This document shows positions 29,174 through 40,345 of a stretch of 64,000 nucleotides of DNA, piece by piece; the first letter of the stretch is position 1; each line of letters opens with the position of its first letter. A program made the position numbers and the translations under genes. This stretch comes from Nothopassalora personata. Taxonomy: Eukaryota; Ascomycota; Dothideomycetes; Mycosphaerellales; Mycosphaerellaceae. Where the stretch lies: assembly GCA_033816765.1 (NCBI GenBank), contig CM066293.1, forward strand, positions 2,418,001 to 2,482,000, in the 5' to 3' direction. The notes below the pieces were generated by a model. That model saw only the letters and a list, made by a program, of their open reading frames with translations. It made no database searches and was not told the DNA's origin.

Positions 29174-31044
29174 CGTTTGCTTTTAGAACGAACATGTATA
29201 GAGTTCCTACACTTAAGGTGGATCTTCTTATCTATCCTTTAGCTAGCTTCTCCTTTAGCTATTCTCGTAGGGTCTGTAGCTCTTTCTTAGACATTTAATA
29301 TAGGGATCCCTATAGAGGCTCTTTCCCTAGCTAAATGTTAATCTTATGATCCTATAGGCGGTACTTAGGTAAGGCGGTTTTGCCTCTCTCCTCTTTAAAG
29401 AGTCGCGACCACTTGCGATACTCCTTAGGAATACTTAACTCTAAGATGTTAGTATTCTTCGATAGTGCGTTACTTCTATTACTTCTAGTGACTTCGTAAC
29501 CCGGCGGCCCTACGCTAGTGTCTATCCCGGTCGAAGGTAGTTCTTCTATCCTTCTAGTCAGCGTAAGCTCGAATGCGTTAAGCTGTTTCCTTACCTTATC
29601 TACTATCGTCCGCTGTCAATACGTAGGCTAAATGTCGATAACGTAGTCGTATTCCCTAAATATAAGTACTCCTCTTCTCTAGTCGATTACTAGATTATAC
29701 TTTCTTAACTAAGGCATACCTAATACTATGTTATAACTAGCTATATTAGTAACATCTAAGGTAATATTCTCGTAGTACTATTAGATAGCTAGTAGCAATA
29801 GTATCGTCTCCTATTCTACGCTAGGTAACGATAATCCGTTTACCGCGATTAACTCGTAACCCTATTTCTTCTTTAGGGTAGCGAACCCGTTTCTTCTTAC
29901 GAAAGACTCGGAGATAAAATTCCCCGCTACTCCTAAGTCGATTATAACACTAGTCTTGTGTCCGTTAACGATTGCTTATGTCTAGAAAACTGTGTTTAAT
30001 GTTAATACGTAAGCCTAAGTGTTATATAACTCCCTTTAGTCGCTTATTCCTAGGGAGCTAATCCTTTTCCTAAATAGTATGTAGTTCGCTATGCTTCGTG
30101 CCTAGAGGCTTCGGCTAGAACCTATAGCCCGTTACCCTATGTCTACACTTATAGTCTATTACGTTCCTAGATCTTCTACGATTCTAAGTAGAGAGCCCGT
30201 ACATACTATACTGCTATTCGTACTTCGTTTAAGACGAAAGTTCCTACCGGTGTTAGGTATCCGGTATCCGTTATTCGGCTTCCTATAGGTAGTCGTTCGA
30301 TAACCGCTTTAGCTAAGTTCTTAGTATTGTTTATAGTTAGGTAGCCCTATACTATGCCCCTTATTATGTCGAGTGTCTTGTTAAATTCGTTAGGGTTTAG
30401 GTATCGTTTCCCTAAGAACTTTAGTAGGAATTCTTCGTGCCTTCGTTAGAGGTAGATAATTAACTTATAGAGTTTCCTTAGCGTATCTATCGTAAATGTG
30501 TATACTTCGTTTTCGTCGTCGGTGTCGCTCTCTTCTTCTTCGGATAAGTCCTCGCTTAACTCCTCCGGTACGTAATCTTCTTCGATAGTATCTAGTTTAT
30601 TTGTTTATTGTTCTAGTGCTAGTAACTAGCGTCCGTCCTATTCTAGATCCTAGTTTTCTTTATTATCGTTATCGAAGTAAGATTCGTCTATGTCTACTTC
30701 TTAGAGCTTATTTTATCCGTGCTAAGCTCCTAGGGTTCCTACTAGTTGTTACGGCTAGTACCCTACGCCTAACTTAGCGTCGTAGTAGGTTTAACACGAG
30801 TCCTAGTAATAGAATCGCTAATAAAGGCTTCCGTAACCGTGTCGAGACTCTTTCTTAACTTCGTAGTTAACTCCTCGTGCTATTATGCTAAATAGTCTAA
30901 TAGTCTTTAGCTATTAGTTATTCGGTAGTAGTGTATGTTATCGAATATAGTATCCTCCTCGTTCTTATAAGGGGTCTAGGAGAGGCGTCGTAACCCGGTT
31001 ACTATCCTTCTCCTCTACTCTCTAGGTATAGTTAAATTGTCGGG
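29174..31044 (-). pseudogene. Old gypsy element: gag end, protease and RT start
   Basis: Minus-strand reading gives a degraded linker, a protease relic (IDLGVAGNFISESFVRR), then LPKYRL and KINIQLGKEP ahead of RT, with Trp/Gln stops. This is the standard gypsy order. The 5' neighbour piece continues beyond the solo LTR. Confidence 0.78.
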
Positions 31045-31049
31045 GTCTA

Positions 31050-31397
31050 TGTTACGGAACAGTGTTATCGGTGCAAATGGTTGGACAACGGAGCAGGAAA
31101 CCAGACGAAGCTGCAGACATGGATGCCTGGGGAGTCACGTGACAGAGCGATCAGGACTGATCGGTCCTGATCACTCTTGATCAGTTGATCAGACTCGCTC
31201 AGGGCAGAGCAGGACAGATCACGCCAAGACATGGCACTATATAGACGACGCTTCTTTACGAGTAGATAGGAGCCTCGTGCTCAACTCATTTTAAGTATAC
31301 ACCATATACTGTTTGGAACCACTACCTTCATAACTGATTGAGACATCCCTGCAAAGATCCAAGCCCGAGTTGTGATAACGTACAGCGGTTCCTAACA
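31050..31397. mobile_element. Solo LTR, 348 bp, with 5-bp target duplication
   Basis: Starts TGTTACGGAAC and ends GTTCCTAACA, nearly perfect inverted ends, and is flanked by GTCTA on both sides (31045-31049 and 31398-31402). CA and TG are common inside, so it escaped RIP and arrived after the old element was degraded. It has a TATATA core near 31240, TCACGTGA at 31135-31142 and several TGATC repeats at about 31147-31195. Family not assigned. No internal region remains. Confidence 0.88.
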
Positions 31398-31402
31398 GTC
31401 TA

Positions 31403-32440
31403 ACACTACTCCTAGATTTGCCTACCTTTAGTTGCATTATATTAAACTGCTCGCGGCGTACTATATTTTTACCGCGGCAATCCCGCGCTATGTAACCTTC
31501 CTTACTATAGGTATAGTATGTAAGTTTTCCTTTTCCTTTAAAGGGCTTTCCGTAGCCCCTACTCTTATTAATCCTCCGTCCTCGTTAGGTAACGTCTAGT
31601 TCTATTAGCTGTAGTCTATAGTAGGGCTAGCTTTATCGTAAGAATTCTCCCTTCGTAACGTATCCTCCTAAGGGTCTACGGTCCGGAGCGTATCCTACTA
31701 TTCCTCCTACTTTAGAGTCGTATTTCTTCTCCTAGTGTCGTTCCTAGAGCTAGTTATCGATATTAATCGACGTCTTTATTAGCTCTTCGAGGTTAGTAAT
31801 CTGTCCCCCGTGTCTTATTAACTCGTCCTTAACGGAGTCCTTAAGTCCACGTCGGAACATAGTTATTAACGCCGTCTAGTCCTATCTAGTAATTTGTCCG
31901 TATTCTTCAAATTTGGCGGCATACTCCGAAGTAGACGTCTTCTACTTTAGGTGTTAAATGATTCGTATAGCCTATTAGACTTCGTTCGAGGTTCTAAAGA
32001 TTGATTTTATCTTATCTTTAAAGAGAGTGTAGCTCCTAAACATTCTAGTAGGGTCTAATCGTCCTATACCTTTAAGGTATTCCTTAAGGTAAGGTTTGAT
32101 CTAGTTCTACGCACTTCCGCGAAGGTACGTAATAGCGAAGATAGTTCTTTTATCGGCATCGACTAGGTTGAACATAAGATACATATCTATCTAATTAATC
32201 TAGTCGTCGAACTTAGCCCTGTCTCTATAGAAGAGGTCTAGCTTAGCAGCCTTAACGTCGTTCTTCCTTAGAGTAGGCTCGTTATCGTTATTAGACTTAT
32301 CGTCCTTCGTAGTGGTCTATTATAGTAGCGCACGGCGGATGCTTCCTACTTCGCTAGGGGCGGGTGTTCCCCTACTAGCTACTTAAGTAGCGCTTATCCT
32401 AAGGGCGTTTAAAGTGTTATTATCTCGTTCTAGGGCTAGT
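31403..32440 (-). pseudogene. Old gypsy element: gag
   Basis: Minus-strand reading shows a RIP-degraded capsid domain (AKFEEYGQITR, ALITMFRRGLKDSVKDELIRHGG) and a damaged zinc knuckle ending DCRG. It is the 5' coding end of the split element. Confidence 0.75.
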
Positions 32441-33690
32441 CTTAAAGGAGAGATAAGTTAAGTTACGCGGCGGTATTCTTTAGAGAGGCTAAAGTAAGCT
32501 AAGCGAAGATAAATGATAGGAATAAGAGTTGTATTCTAATTAGTAAGATAGTAACATAAGTTGAACGCATTAGAACTATAAGGGTTTCTAGCGTTCCTAA
32601 ATATAAAGGAGATTCGTAGATCTCGGTAATTAGTCTAATTAGTCTAAGCATAAGTAGTCTAATTAGTCTAAGCATAAGCAGTCTAATCGCTCTAAGTCTA
32701 AGCGCTTAGGTAGGATAAGTTACGTGTTCGTCTTATCGTTATAATTCTAGGGTCCCTAGGAATTATTCCGTAATAGGTATTAGATCGTTTAGCTATCCTC
32801 GAGTATAATACCGATACCGTAACGAAGAACATACGCTGTTATACGGATCGATCTAATATATCGCTTCGAAACTAGCTCGTCTAGTATAATCAAAAATTGC
32901 TTGTAAAATGTAGTAACATTTAGTACTAGACTAGAGCACTGGTTTTAATAATCTCGTATGCTGCCGCGTAGTCTATATTATTTAAACTGTCGATATTAGT
33001 GCCGCCGGTTAACTTAAAGGTACCGAAAGGATAATACCGCGCGAGGTTATCGAGTTTAGCGATTATACGAGATGTAGGTGTCTAGTTATATCGAGAACCT
33101 CGTCCGTACAATACGGCGTTAAGCGACTAGTGTTTAATAGAGCGACGTAATGTAGTCCGACGCGCCGGGATCGTAGCATAGTTCTTCGACTTAAGTACTA
33201 CACTATAGCTCGATATACCGGCTACTATTCCGACCTAGGCCTATAGGAACTTATATAGACTCTAATTATAGCTTCGTAGGAGATTAACGATAGATTATAG
33301 CTTCTCCTACGTAGGTATGTCGTCGTCCTACCGTCGTATATACCTCCTCCTTACTCTAGGTTACTATACCCGCGTAGGCTCCGTAGTACGCGGCGCGTGT
33401 AGACTTCGTAGTATAACCGGAGGGAATCTAATATAGTCCTCCTCTTCGTCGCTATTAGGGGCGTTATTATCGGCATCGGAGTACTCGTCTAACAATTCTT
33501 CTAACTCTATATCTTCGAAGGCGTATAGTAAGGACTCGTGTCGCGCGGACGGCGATTATAGGTAATTATAATAAGTAGACGACGCTATTGTTAATTCAAT
33601 TAAAAGCGCCGAGCGTACGCGATCGAATGTAGTAGTTATTAAGGCGATAGAGTAACGTAGTAATAGAGATGTATGCCTTCGAATGTAATA
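32441..33690. repeat. RIP-degraded sequence, right part
   Basis: TA-rich degraded DNA. It includes a 24-bp tandem repeat (three units, 32631-32702, unit TAGTCTAATTAGTCTAAGC plus ATAAG). On the minus strand, about 32700-33590 reads as a degraded acidic protein (EDIELEELLDEYSDADNNAP) with Gln/Trp stops that I cannot identify. Confidence 0.5.
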
Positions 33691-33930
33691 GTGCTTATTT
33701 GTATACAGGGCTAAATTCGTATATACTAAAACAGCCCTATTTAGTCTTAGACTCGCTACGCGAATTGGCGCTCCTAGCCCTCTAATTGGCTGAACGGTGT
33801 AGAACCGTGCTTAACGGAGCTGAAGCGAGCTTAAGCGAGCCTAGCGCGTGCGCTAGGCGAAGCCAAAGCCAATTCCTGCGGCGAGTCTGAGTTTACTGAG
33901 GTAACGCAGCTTGATGCCTGCAGCACGCAG
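33691..33930. repeat. Right edge of the transposon block: inverted-repeat partner
   Basis: Carries in reverse complement and in the same inward order the three blocks of the left edge (33725-33743, 33784-33811 and 33887-33912). Outside it, base composition returns to that of ordinary genes. Confidence 0.55.
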
Positions 33931-34460
33931 GACACGTGATGCTGCGTCGGGCAGGGTCCTTATCGCGTGATGACATCCCCATGGATGTGTACAAAGCTTA
34001 TCCGCGATAGCAACAACGGGCTGGGATCATGGATGGGTATCAATAGTATTGGTATTCTTTGCGATATTCGTCATTAACACTTCCACCTCAATCGATCCAT
34101 TACATATCCACCCTAGAATGTCCCTTCATCACTGGCGTCCAGCGCGAAATGGTCCGCATCGGAAAGACCTCGCTTCGAGAAAGGAGAAACTCCAGCTTCA
34201 CATCTTTCGCTGTTTTGCGACATCTACTGCTGCTTTCTGTGGTTTGCTGCTGAAACTGGTATCTCTTCGTCACCTTGATCGTACAATCTCCTCCGGGTAT
34301 CTTCGAAATCAACAACAACAACAACAAACAGGCCCTTTCTCTCGCGATCTTGCTGTCCCTAAAAACGCCCCATCGCGGAGTTGCAGCAAGTAGAAGATCA
34401 TACAAGTACATGGACCGCTCCTCGCCCTGATCGATGTCGTGTTCTCGGTGGTATTTTGCT
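33931..34460. other. Intergenic, RasGAP 3' flank
   Basis: About 530 bp of non-repeat DNA between the block and the RasGAP stop codon, with an AAC microsatellite at about 34308-34328. No gene supported. Confidence 0.5.
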
Positions 34461-36958
34461 TCATGTGCGCTTCCGGGCGAAGCGCTTGTTGAGGAGCTGC
34501 AGGACTTTCGACACGTTGAACTGAACGTATTCGAGGTCCAGGTCTTCTTGCTGCTCCTTCTGCATTTCCAGTAGATCATCGAGTTTGAGGTCAAGCTCCA
34601 GGAGGCCTCGGTTGCGGCCTTTATAATGCAAGCTGATCACAAATGTTCCAGGACTGGGGCTGGTGATATTAAAATAGATATTTGCTCGTCTGTTTTCGGG
34701 CACGTTGCTCTTCTGTATCACACCCTGCTTCTCGAGTTCTTGATGTGTAAATTTATATGGACCCAGCACTTTGGTAGCTTGGTTGCGCTTCGATGTTCCC
34801 TCAGATTGGCCTCGAACATTGTGTAGGTAGCTCTTGTAAGTCTCGAGTTGGCCAACCAGATATGCGTTGTGGTCGCGGATAGTCCGGAACACTTCGTCCA
34901 ACTTCTCCGTTTCTGCAATGACTTTCTCCTTTAACGATCCCAAATGGACCAGCTCCTGCTCAACTTCATCTCGTAGCATGGCATAGCTGTCTTCTCGATC
35001 GATGACGCGAAGCTCCTGGAGTTGGTTGAGAAGCTCCATCGCACGGATGCCCTTGCGGACCATGACGGAGTCATTCTTCGTGGTAGCTGCTGCTTCGGCG
35101 ATCCGATCCAGCTTCAGAGGCCGTCGCATGACCATTGATCCTGCAGGCAACGATCGCATTATCATAACAAATGTGGACTTCGCCTCCATGAAGTAGACTT
35201 CCTCCTGAGTGATGTCGAGTGCAGCCGTGAAGTCGTCCAGTGACGTCTCCCATTTGCTGTAAAGTGGCAAGTTGATCGCTCTGTTGTCCTTCCTGGGTAG
35301 TTGTGCAGGCGCTGGACCGAGTTCGCCCAACAACTGGCTCAGGTGCGAGCTTTCATCCTTGACCAGTTCCTTGGTGTGTCTCTCCAAGAGTGCGTGCATC
35401 GCATAGACCTCGTTCAAGGTGATGGACAGCTCAAGATCTTTCTTTGACAGAGCAACGTAGTTGTCCATCTCGAGCGTCTCGTAAAAGTCCTGCACTTCGC
35501 AAAGATCCATCATGAATTTATTGATGCGCTCCTTGTTGTTCTGAATGAATGGCTGCAACTTCTGCATGTATGGCTCCTTCGCATAACTCGGCTTGTTGGC
35601 CAGGTTCTGAAGCATCTTTGCCACATAGGTGAGCGTGCGCTTTGGATTCTCGGCCGGCGTTTGTTCAATGAGCATGTACGACCTTGGAGTCACGATGGCC
35701 GGGTTGATGAAGCGAAGGAAGAAGAATCCTCCAATCAGAGTACAAATCGTCTGTTCCTGTGCATCGGGATACTTCCTTCGGGTCAGGCTTCGGATCTGTT
35801 TGCATATCCATCGAATGCCATACGGCGTTTCTTCAAGACCTTCAATGATCGTGTCCAGGAAAGATGTCGCAATCTCGATCAACATGTCGATTCGCGGGTC
35901 AATGATCCTTTGCACATTGTCATTCGCGGCCGCCTGTTCCGCTGTGATGCCTTTGGGCAGGTTCGCCGGTAGCTGCCCACCATCTGCTTCAATCTTGTCG
36001 ATCATGCTCTCGTAGACCTTGAGCGGGTTGATTTCCAGATCGAGATCCTTAATCTCAATCAAAGAGTTGATGCGTTCTGCGAGAACAGTCTTCAGGTAGC
36101 TTTGTCCGGGTCCGCGTCTTGTGTATGTTGTCATCATGCGCGACACTGGTGTATTTGCTCGTAGTAATGAAGAGTAGTCTGGTGTGTTGTCGAATTGGTA
36201 TGTAAGAACAGACTGTATGATTAGTGTACGTTGATGATTCGCACTGCATGCCATCACTCACCTGGAACATGGTCAAAAGAAGATGCTCTTCTCGGCTCTC
36301 GTATTGGTTACCATAGATTGTGAACATGACCGTCTGCAGGAGCTGATCGATCTCGGCCATGGTGACGAGTCGACATAGGTGTGCAATATGGCGAGGCTCA
36401 CTTTGTAGCAAGAACAACAGGTTGCCATATTTTTGAGTCTTCTCGTCATTTGGAAATGAGCCTTCTGTGAGATCGAGGGAGTCGTCCAAATGGCTGGCGA
36501 CTTCTTCTTTCTGCAGGATGTTAGCATTGGACATTCCGACAGGCAGATCAGCACCAGCGCCGTACCTCTTCCAGTGCCATGCGGTTCTGCACTAGCAATG
36601 CTATTCGGGAGTCGAGATATCGGACGTCCTTCTCGAGCACGAAGTTCTTCTTAGACTGAGATGATATCTTGGCCTTGAGTTCTCGCAATGCTTTTTGTGC
36701 TGCCCGGCGTTAGTCCAATGCCGCACTCGACAAGCCTTCACTCCCAAGCTCACCTCTTGCTAGGTCATCCTCAATCTCCAAGTCTCGCTGGTTGGCGTTC
36801 ATCGACAGGTACAGTGCCGTCACGGAGTACCGCTTGGACGCGCGCATGGAGCGCGAGCCCTCCTGAGAGCTCATCGTGTTCTGGCGGGTCACTGGGACGT
36901 AGGAGGAGGCGGAAGAGCTGGACGCGCGCGAGGGTGTATGTAGCAATGAGACGGCCAT
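34461..36958 (-). CDS. gap1: Ras GTPase-activating protein (S. pombe Gap1 / A. nidulans GapA type)
   Basis: Switches off Ras by stimulating GTP hydrolysis at the plasma membrane. Four exons on the minus strand: 36958-36754, 36699-36566, 36510-36262 and 36212-34461; introns of 54, 55 and 49 nt with matching phases; 779 residues, close to fungal Gap1. The N-terminal 70 residues are Ser-rich, followed by a helical stretch ([22 protein letters not shown]) and the RasGAP domain across exons 3-4. The probable arginine finger is in [14 protein letters not shown], and the structural FLR motif is [15 protein letters not shown] RasGAP C-terminal domain follows, ending in a basic tail (NKRFARKRT). Exon 4 alone is open upstream of its splice site, so the start must be read from exon 1 ([10 protein letters not shown]). 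It borders the transposon block but looks intact. Confidence 0.93.
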
Positions 36959-39900
36959 GGCGTGCAGTCCAGCGATGTCGCCTCTTTTCTCTTTTGCTGT
37001 CGCTGCGACTGGAGCCGACGTCCAAATGCCCGCAATTTCGCTATTGGTGGTTGCTGGTCGGGTCCAACAAAGGCGCGTGGGGTTTGCTGGAATGCTACCG
37101 TTGCCTCGGGTACTGGCGTTTTGTCGCGGGTTCTTTCACAGCGGCTGGTTGCTTGTCGCGCGCGCAGACGTGCCGTGCCTGATCGCGATCCCTGGCGCAC
37201 AGTCGTCCGCGTGTGTCCGTGAATAGTGCAGAGAGGACGTGCGGGTGGTGTTTCTGGCCCGCGCTTTCCACGCTGCGCCTCGTCGTCGCTCTGGCGGGCG
37301 TTTCAGGTGCTGTAACAACCTAAGACAGTGCAGGACCGGTGGGCGATGGCTCTCCGCCACCAAGTCAATTGCTGTTTGTTGCGCCGGTGCACACACAGTA
37401 CAGGACACAGTCGTGTGAAGTCGATATCGTTGCGCGATGACCGAGGGCGGAGCGGCGACCAGTATGACGGGTCACTGGGCTGCTACACTATCTTGCCCGT
37501 CGCAGGCAGCCTGTGTCGTCGTTGCCGGAGTCACCGATTTGGTCGCGCAGCCGTTTCAGACCATGTGCAGCACCACCGTGTTTCGTCGCCGGTCGGGATT
37601 GCCTTTGTGCGGCACTGCAATGCTGACTTCAACGATACCACCACCACCACCACAACAACAACAACAACAACAACAACAAAAACTGCAAGAGCAGAAAGAG
37701 ACGAGGCTTCAATGGCAGGCGCGGCGGCAGGTACAGGTACAGGTACAGTTATTACAGTTATAGTTACGGTATGAGAGGCGGAAGGAGGGAGGAGGAGTAT
37801 ACATGTCTTGTGCCACATGATCACCTCCAATTGATTAAGCTTCACCACTACTGTTCAGGGGTAGACGTCCTGCGCGGGCACGTTAGGGCGGCCGAAGCAA
37901 ATATTGACGACCCTGCTGTGCATCGCCCCGTGTCTTATCAAACATTCTTCTTGTGCTCTGGGCGAAGGGAAGATGAAGCAGAGCCTCGAACCCTTTCCGT
38001 CCCGCAATTGCCGTCCCAGCAATGACGACCTGCAGCCGGCATGCTCGGGTGAAACACGCCTGGGGCAACCCAACGATACAACCGTTGTGTGAAGAAACTC
38101 CGAACCTCGAAATGTCTCATCCACAGCTGAAGCCCTGTGTATCGTCAGCACAACTGTCCAGCAGTTTCTGGGCAACACTACTGTTCAATCAGTTAATTCA
38201 AATGACGTACCGATTGATGACCCTAGCACCTAGAAGGTCAGCACGTGCCGGAGCTTGCAGCCAGGTCAATAAGGATGATCCTAGGAAAGTTCTCGCTAGT
38301 ACATCGGGATCACAATCTTATTCCTCCAAGACATCGACTTCGTGAGATACTCTACAGTAGTAGATGCCCCGCCACATCGGCCAAGCCGTACGACCGGATA
38401 AGCACCTCCCTTTGTTGAGCTGAGTCACAACGTCAGCGAACTAGCAAGAGTGGCTGTTGTACAGCGTCTGTCACGAGCGGAAGGCTGAGAACATAGCGAA
38501 GCCATCACTTGGGCCTTCCTCGCGTTGGTCTGAGGCCTCTAATTGCACTCGACGGAAGTCGTTGGTCATAACGCTGACGGTTCGTTCGTGCTTTTGGACC
38601 TTCCAGTCGGCAGTTGACTGTCAAGCCTCGTTTTCGGACACCACTACCGGTCGTATTTTGAGTATCGATACTTACCTCTGAGCTTGAGTCGATGTCGTTC
38701 AATATGCGTATACAATATGCTGGTGCGGTGAAGCTCAGCCAACTTCCGCCCTTCGCCGTTCTGACCGCTCAATGTGAAGCCACTATCTACACTACTATTT
38801 ATTTGTAGCATTTTAACCTCTCGAAGGGCTCGAATAGCCTCCGCCCGTACGGGATCGACAGTAGTGGGGGCTATTTGCAATTTTGCTGTCCACCTTTTGG
38901 CAGGTTGCCAAACCCGTCGACCTGGGGAAATCCTGGCTTCAGACCACGAATCTTGTGGCTTGTCTTGATACTGGCACCTTCTTTGATACAGTTTTCGGCC
39001 GCATACTTGCTAAGCCTCTCGTCAAACATGGGTCGGTGTCTGTCAGCGACACCGTAGACGGTGATTCGGACGTGCTCCATCAAGTGCGGATAGGAGTTTC
39101 GTCTTATCATCGCGGACAATGAAGTTCGGAAGTTGCTTTTTCAACATCACTGGGCAAAGCCGCTGTCTCGAAATACAAATAAGTTATTCCGGGATTTCCC
39201 GGCGTCTTTCACGCCAGAAACCCCATAGAACTACGTCTGACTGTACGCGCCGATCCTACTGTATGTATGGACTACAACTCACCACGACTGGCCACGATTC
39301 TCATCTCGATCGGTCATTGATCTTTCTCCTCTACAGCTCTGGTTGACAGAAGACAGTGAATCGGATCACGTACTGTCTCGCGGACCACGTTCTCTTTCTT
39401 GCCAAAGTCAACGGCATCGGCACGACCTTGGATGTTCGTACTTCGCTCCATGAGACCGAACTGGCTGCAGCGCTGTTCGGGAGTCGAGTGTGTCCACGGA
39501 AGTTGACGCGAGCAGTGGTGTGGCTTCGTCGCCTGCTTAACGAAAGATTGAGGGTTGAAGAGAATGATCAGACTAAACAAACGCAAAGTGCGAAGCGAAG
39601 CAAGGTATACTTGAGCCATTCTCGCTCCTACAGCGTAGAATTTCGACCTATCGGAGTCAAAGCATGATCGTGATCGCGACGTCGAAGTTGGTTCATATCA
39701 TCCCAATCAGCGTGGCATGGATTCGCTCTGGAGAGCCACAGCCACGAGGAAGGCACGTAGGGTACTAGAGCGGGTCTGTGAGGGTCGGCTCCTCCATACG
39801 ATCTTGCTACGAAATGCTGGCTAATTCCTCCAGTATGTCAGGTGAAGAACGGCTATCAGCGATGGAAGTATGGAGGAAGGTGAGATCGTGGACTCTATGC

Positions 39901-40345
39901 ATGTCCGGTCGGAAAGGTTCAACCTCGGATCACCAGTCGCTGGTTGTGAGGCGCCGTAAACAACCTCAATGGCTCGTGGTATGACTATGATTGCGTTTGT
40001 AGCGTTCGTGGAGCGAGGACGAGCACATTTCACTTGCGGGCGCGGCCCTTGACGCATGTGAGACACGATACTCCCTTCTGCATTCGCCTCGATTGAATCA
40101 TGTGCTATCGACACGGACTCAAGAGATGAAGCAATGATAAAGCAGCACACGTATAAGCTACAGAAGTATCGCGAGCGTGCCTCGTTAGTGCTGAAAACCG
40201 TATTCTCTCCTTCTTCGTTCCTCCCTGCCGCCTCCTTCCCTCCTTGATACTACTGACATCTCTCCACATCTCGATCCTCCAAAATGACGATCTCCTTCCC
40301 TCAGCTGCCGATCCCCTTTACGCAGGTGAAGCCGCAATGCCACGC
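36959..40345. other. Long intergenic stretch, no supported gene
   Basis: About 3.4 kb. It contains the RasGAP promoter and a CCA/CAA microsatellite at about 37636-37680 followed by short GGTACA repeats at 37730-37745. Several frames of 60-110 codons exist on both strands but none shows a recognised motif or a good exon structure. Two overlapping minus-strand frames at 38644-39119 have even amino-acid use and could be a gene relic; I cannot support more. Confidence 0.4.

Larger units (their letters stand above)
11986..32440 (-). mobile_element. Old RIP-degraded Ty3/gypsy element, split by three insertions
   Basis: Four minus-strand pieces join into one degraded Gag-Pol once the insertions are removed: 31403-32440 (gag and zinc knuckle), 29174-31044 (gag end, protease relic IDLGVAGNFIS, start of RT with NGKLRLV across the junction), 20260-21787 (RT with YIDDILVYT, RNase H with YDIYNKELLAI), and 11986-12561 (integrase). 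At the 12566/20260 join the frame passes from DFIIKLP into LTKYVHFIP, and at the 21792/29174 join through the RT start, so this was one element. Damage is nearly all Trp/Gln to stop, as RIP produces. The 3' end is cut at about 11985 and I could not define LTRs. It is a different family from the two intact elements. Confidence 0.85.

Noticed and set aside
31050..31397. Reading the 348-bp segment as part of the old element's gag
   Set aside because: It has LTR-type ends, a 5-bp target duplication and no RIP damage, and the gag frame resumes on the other side.
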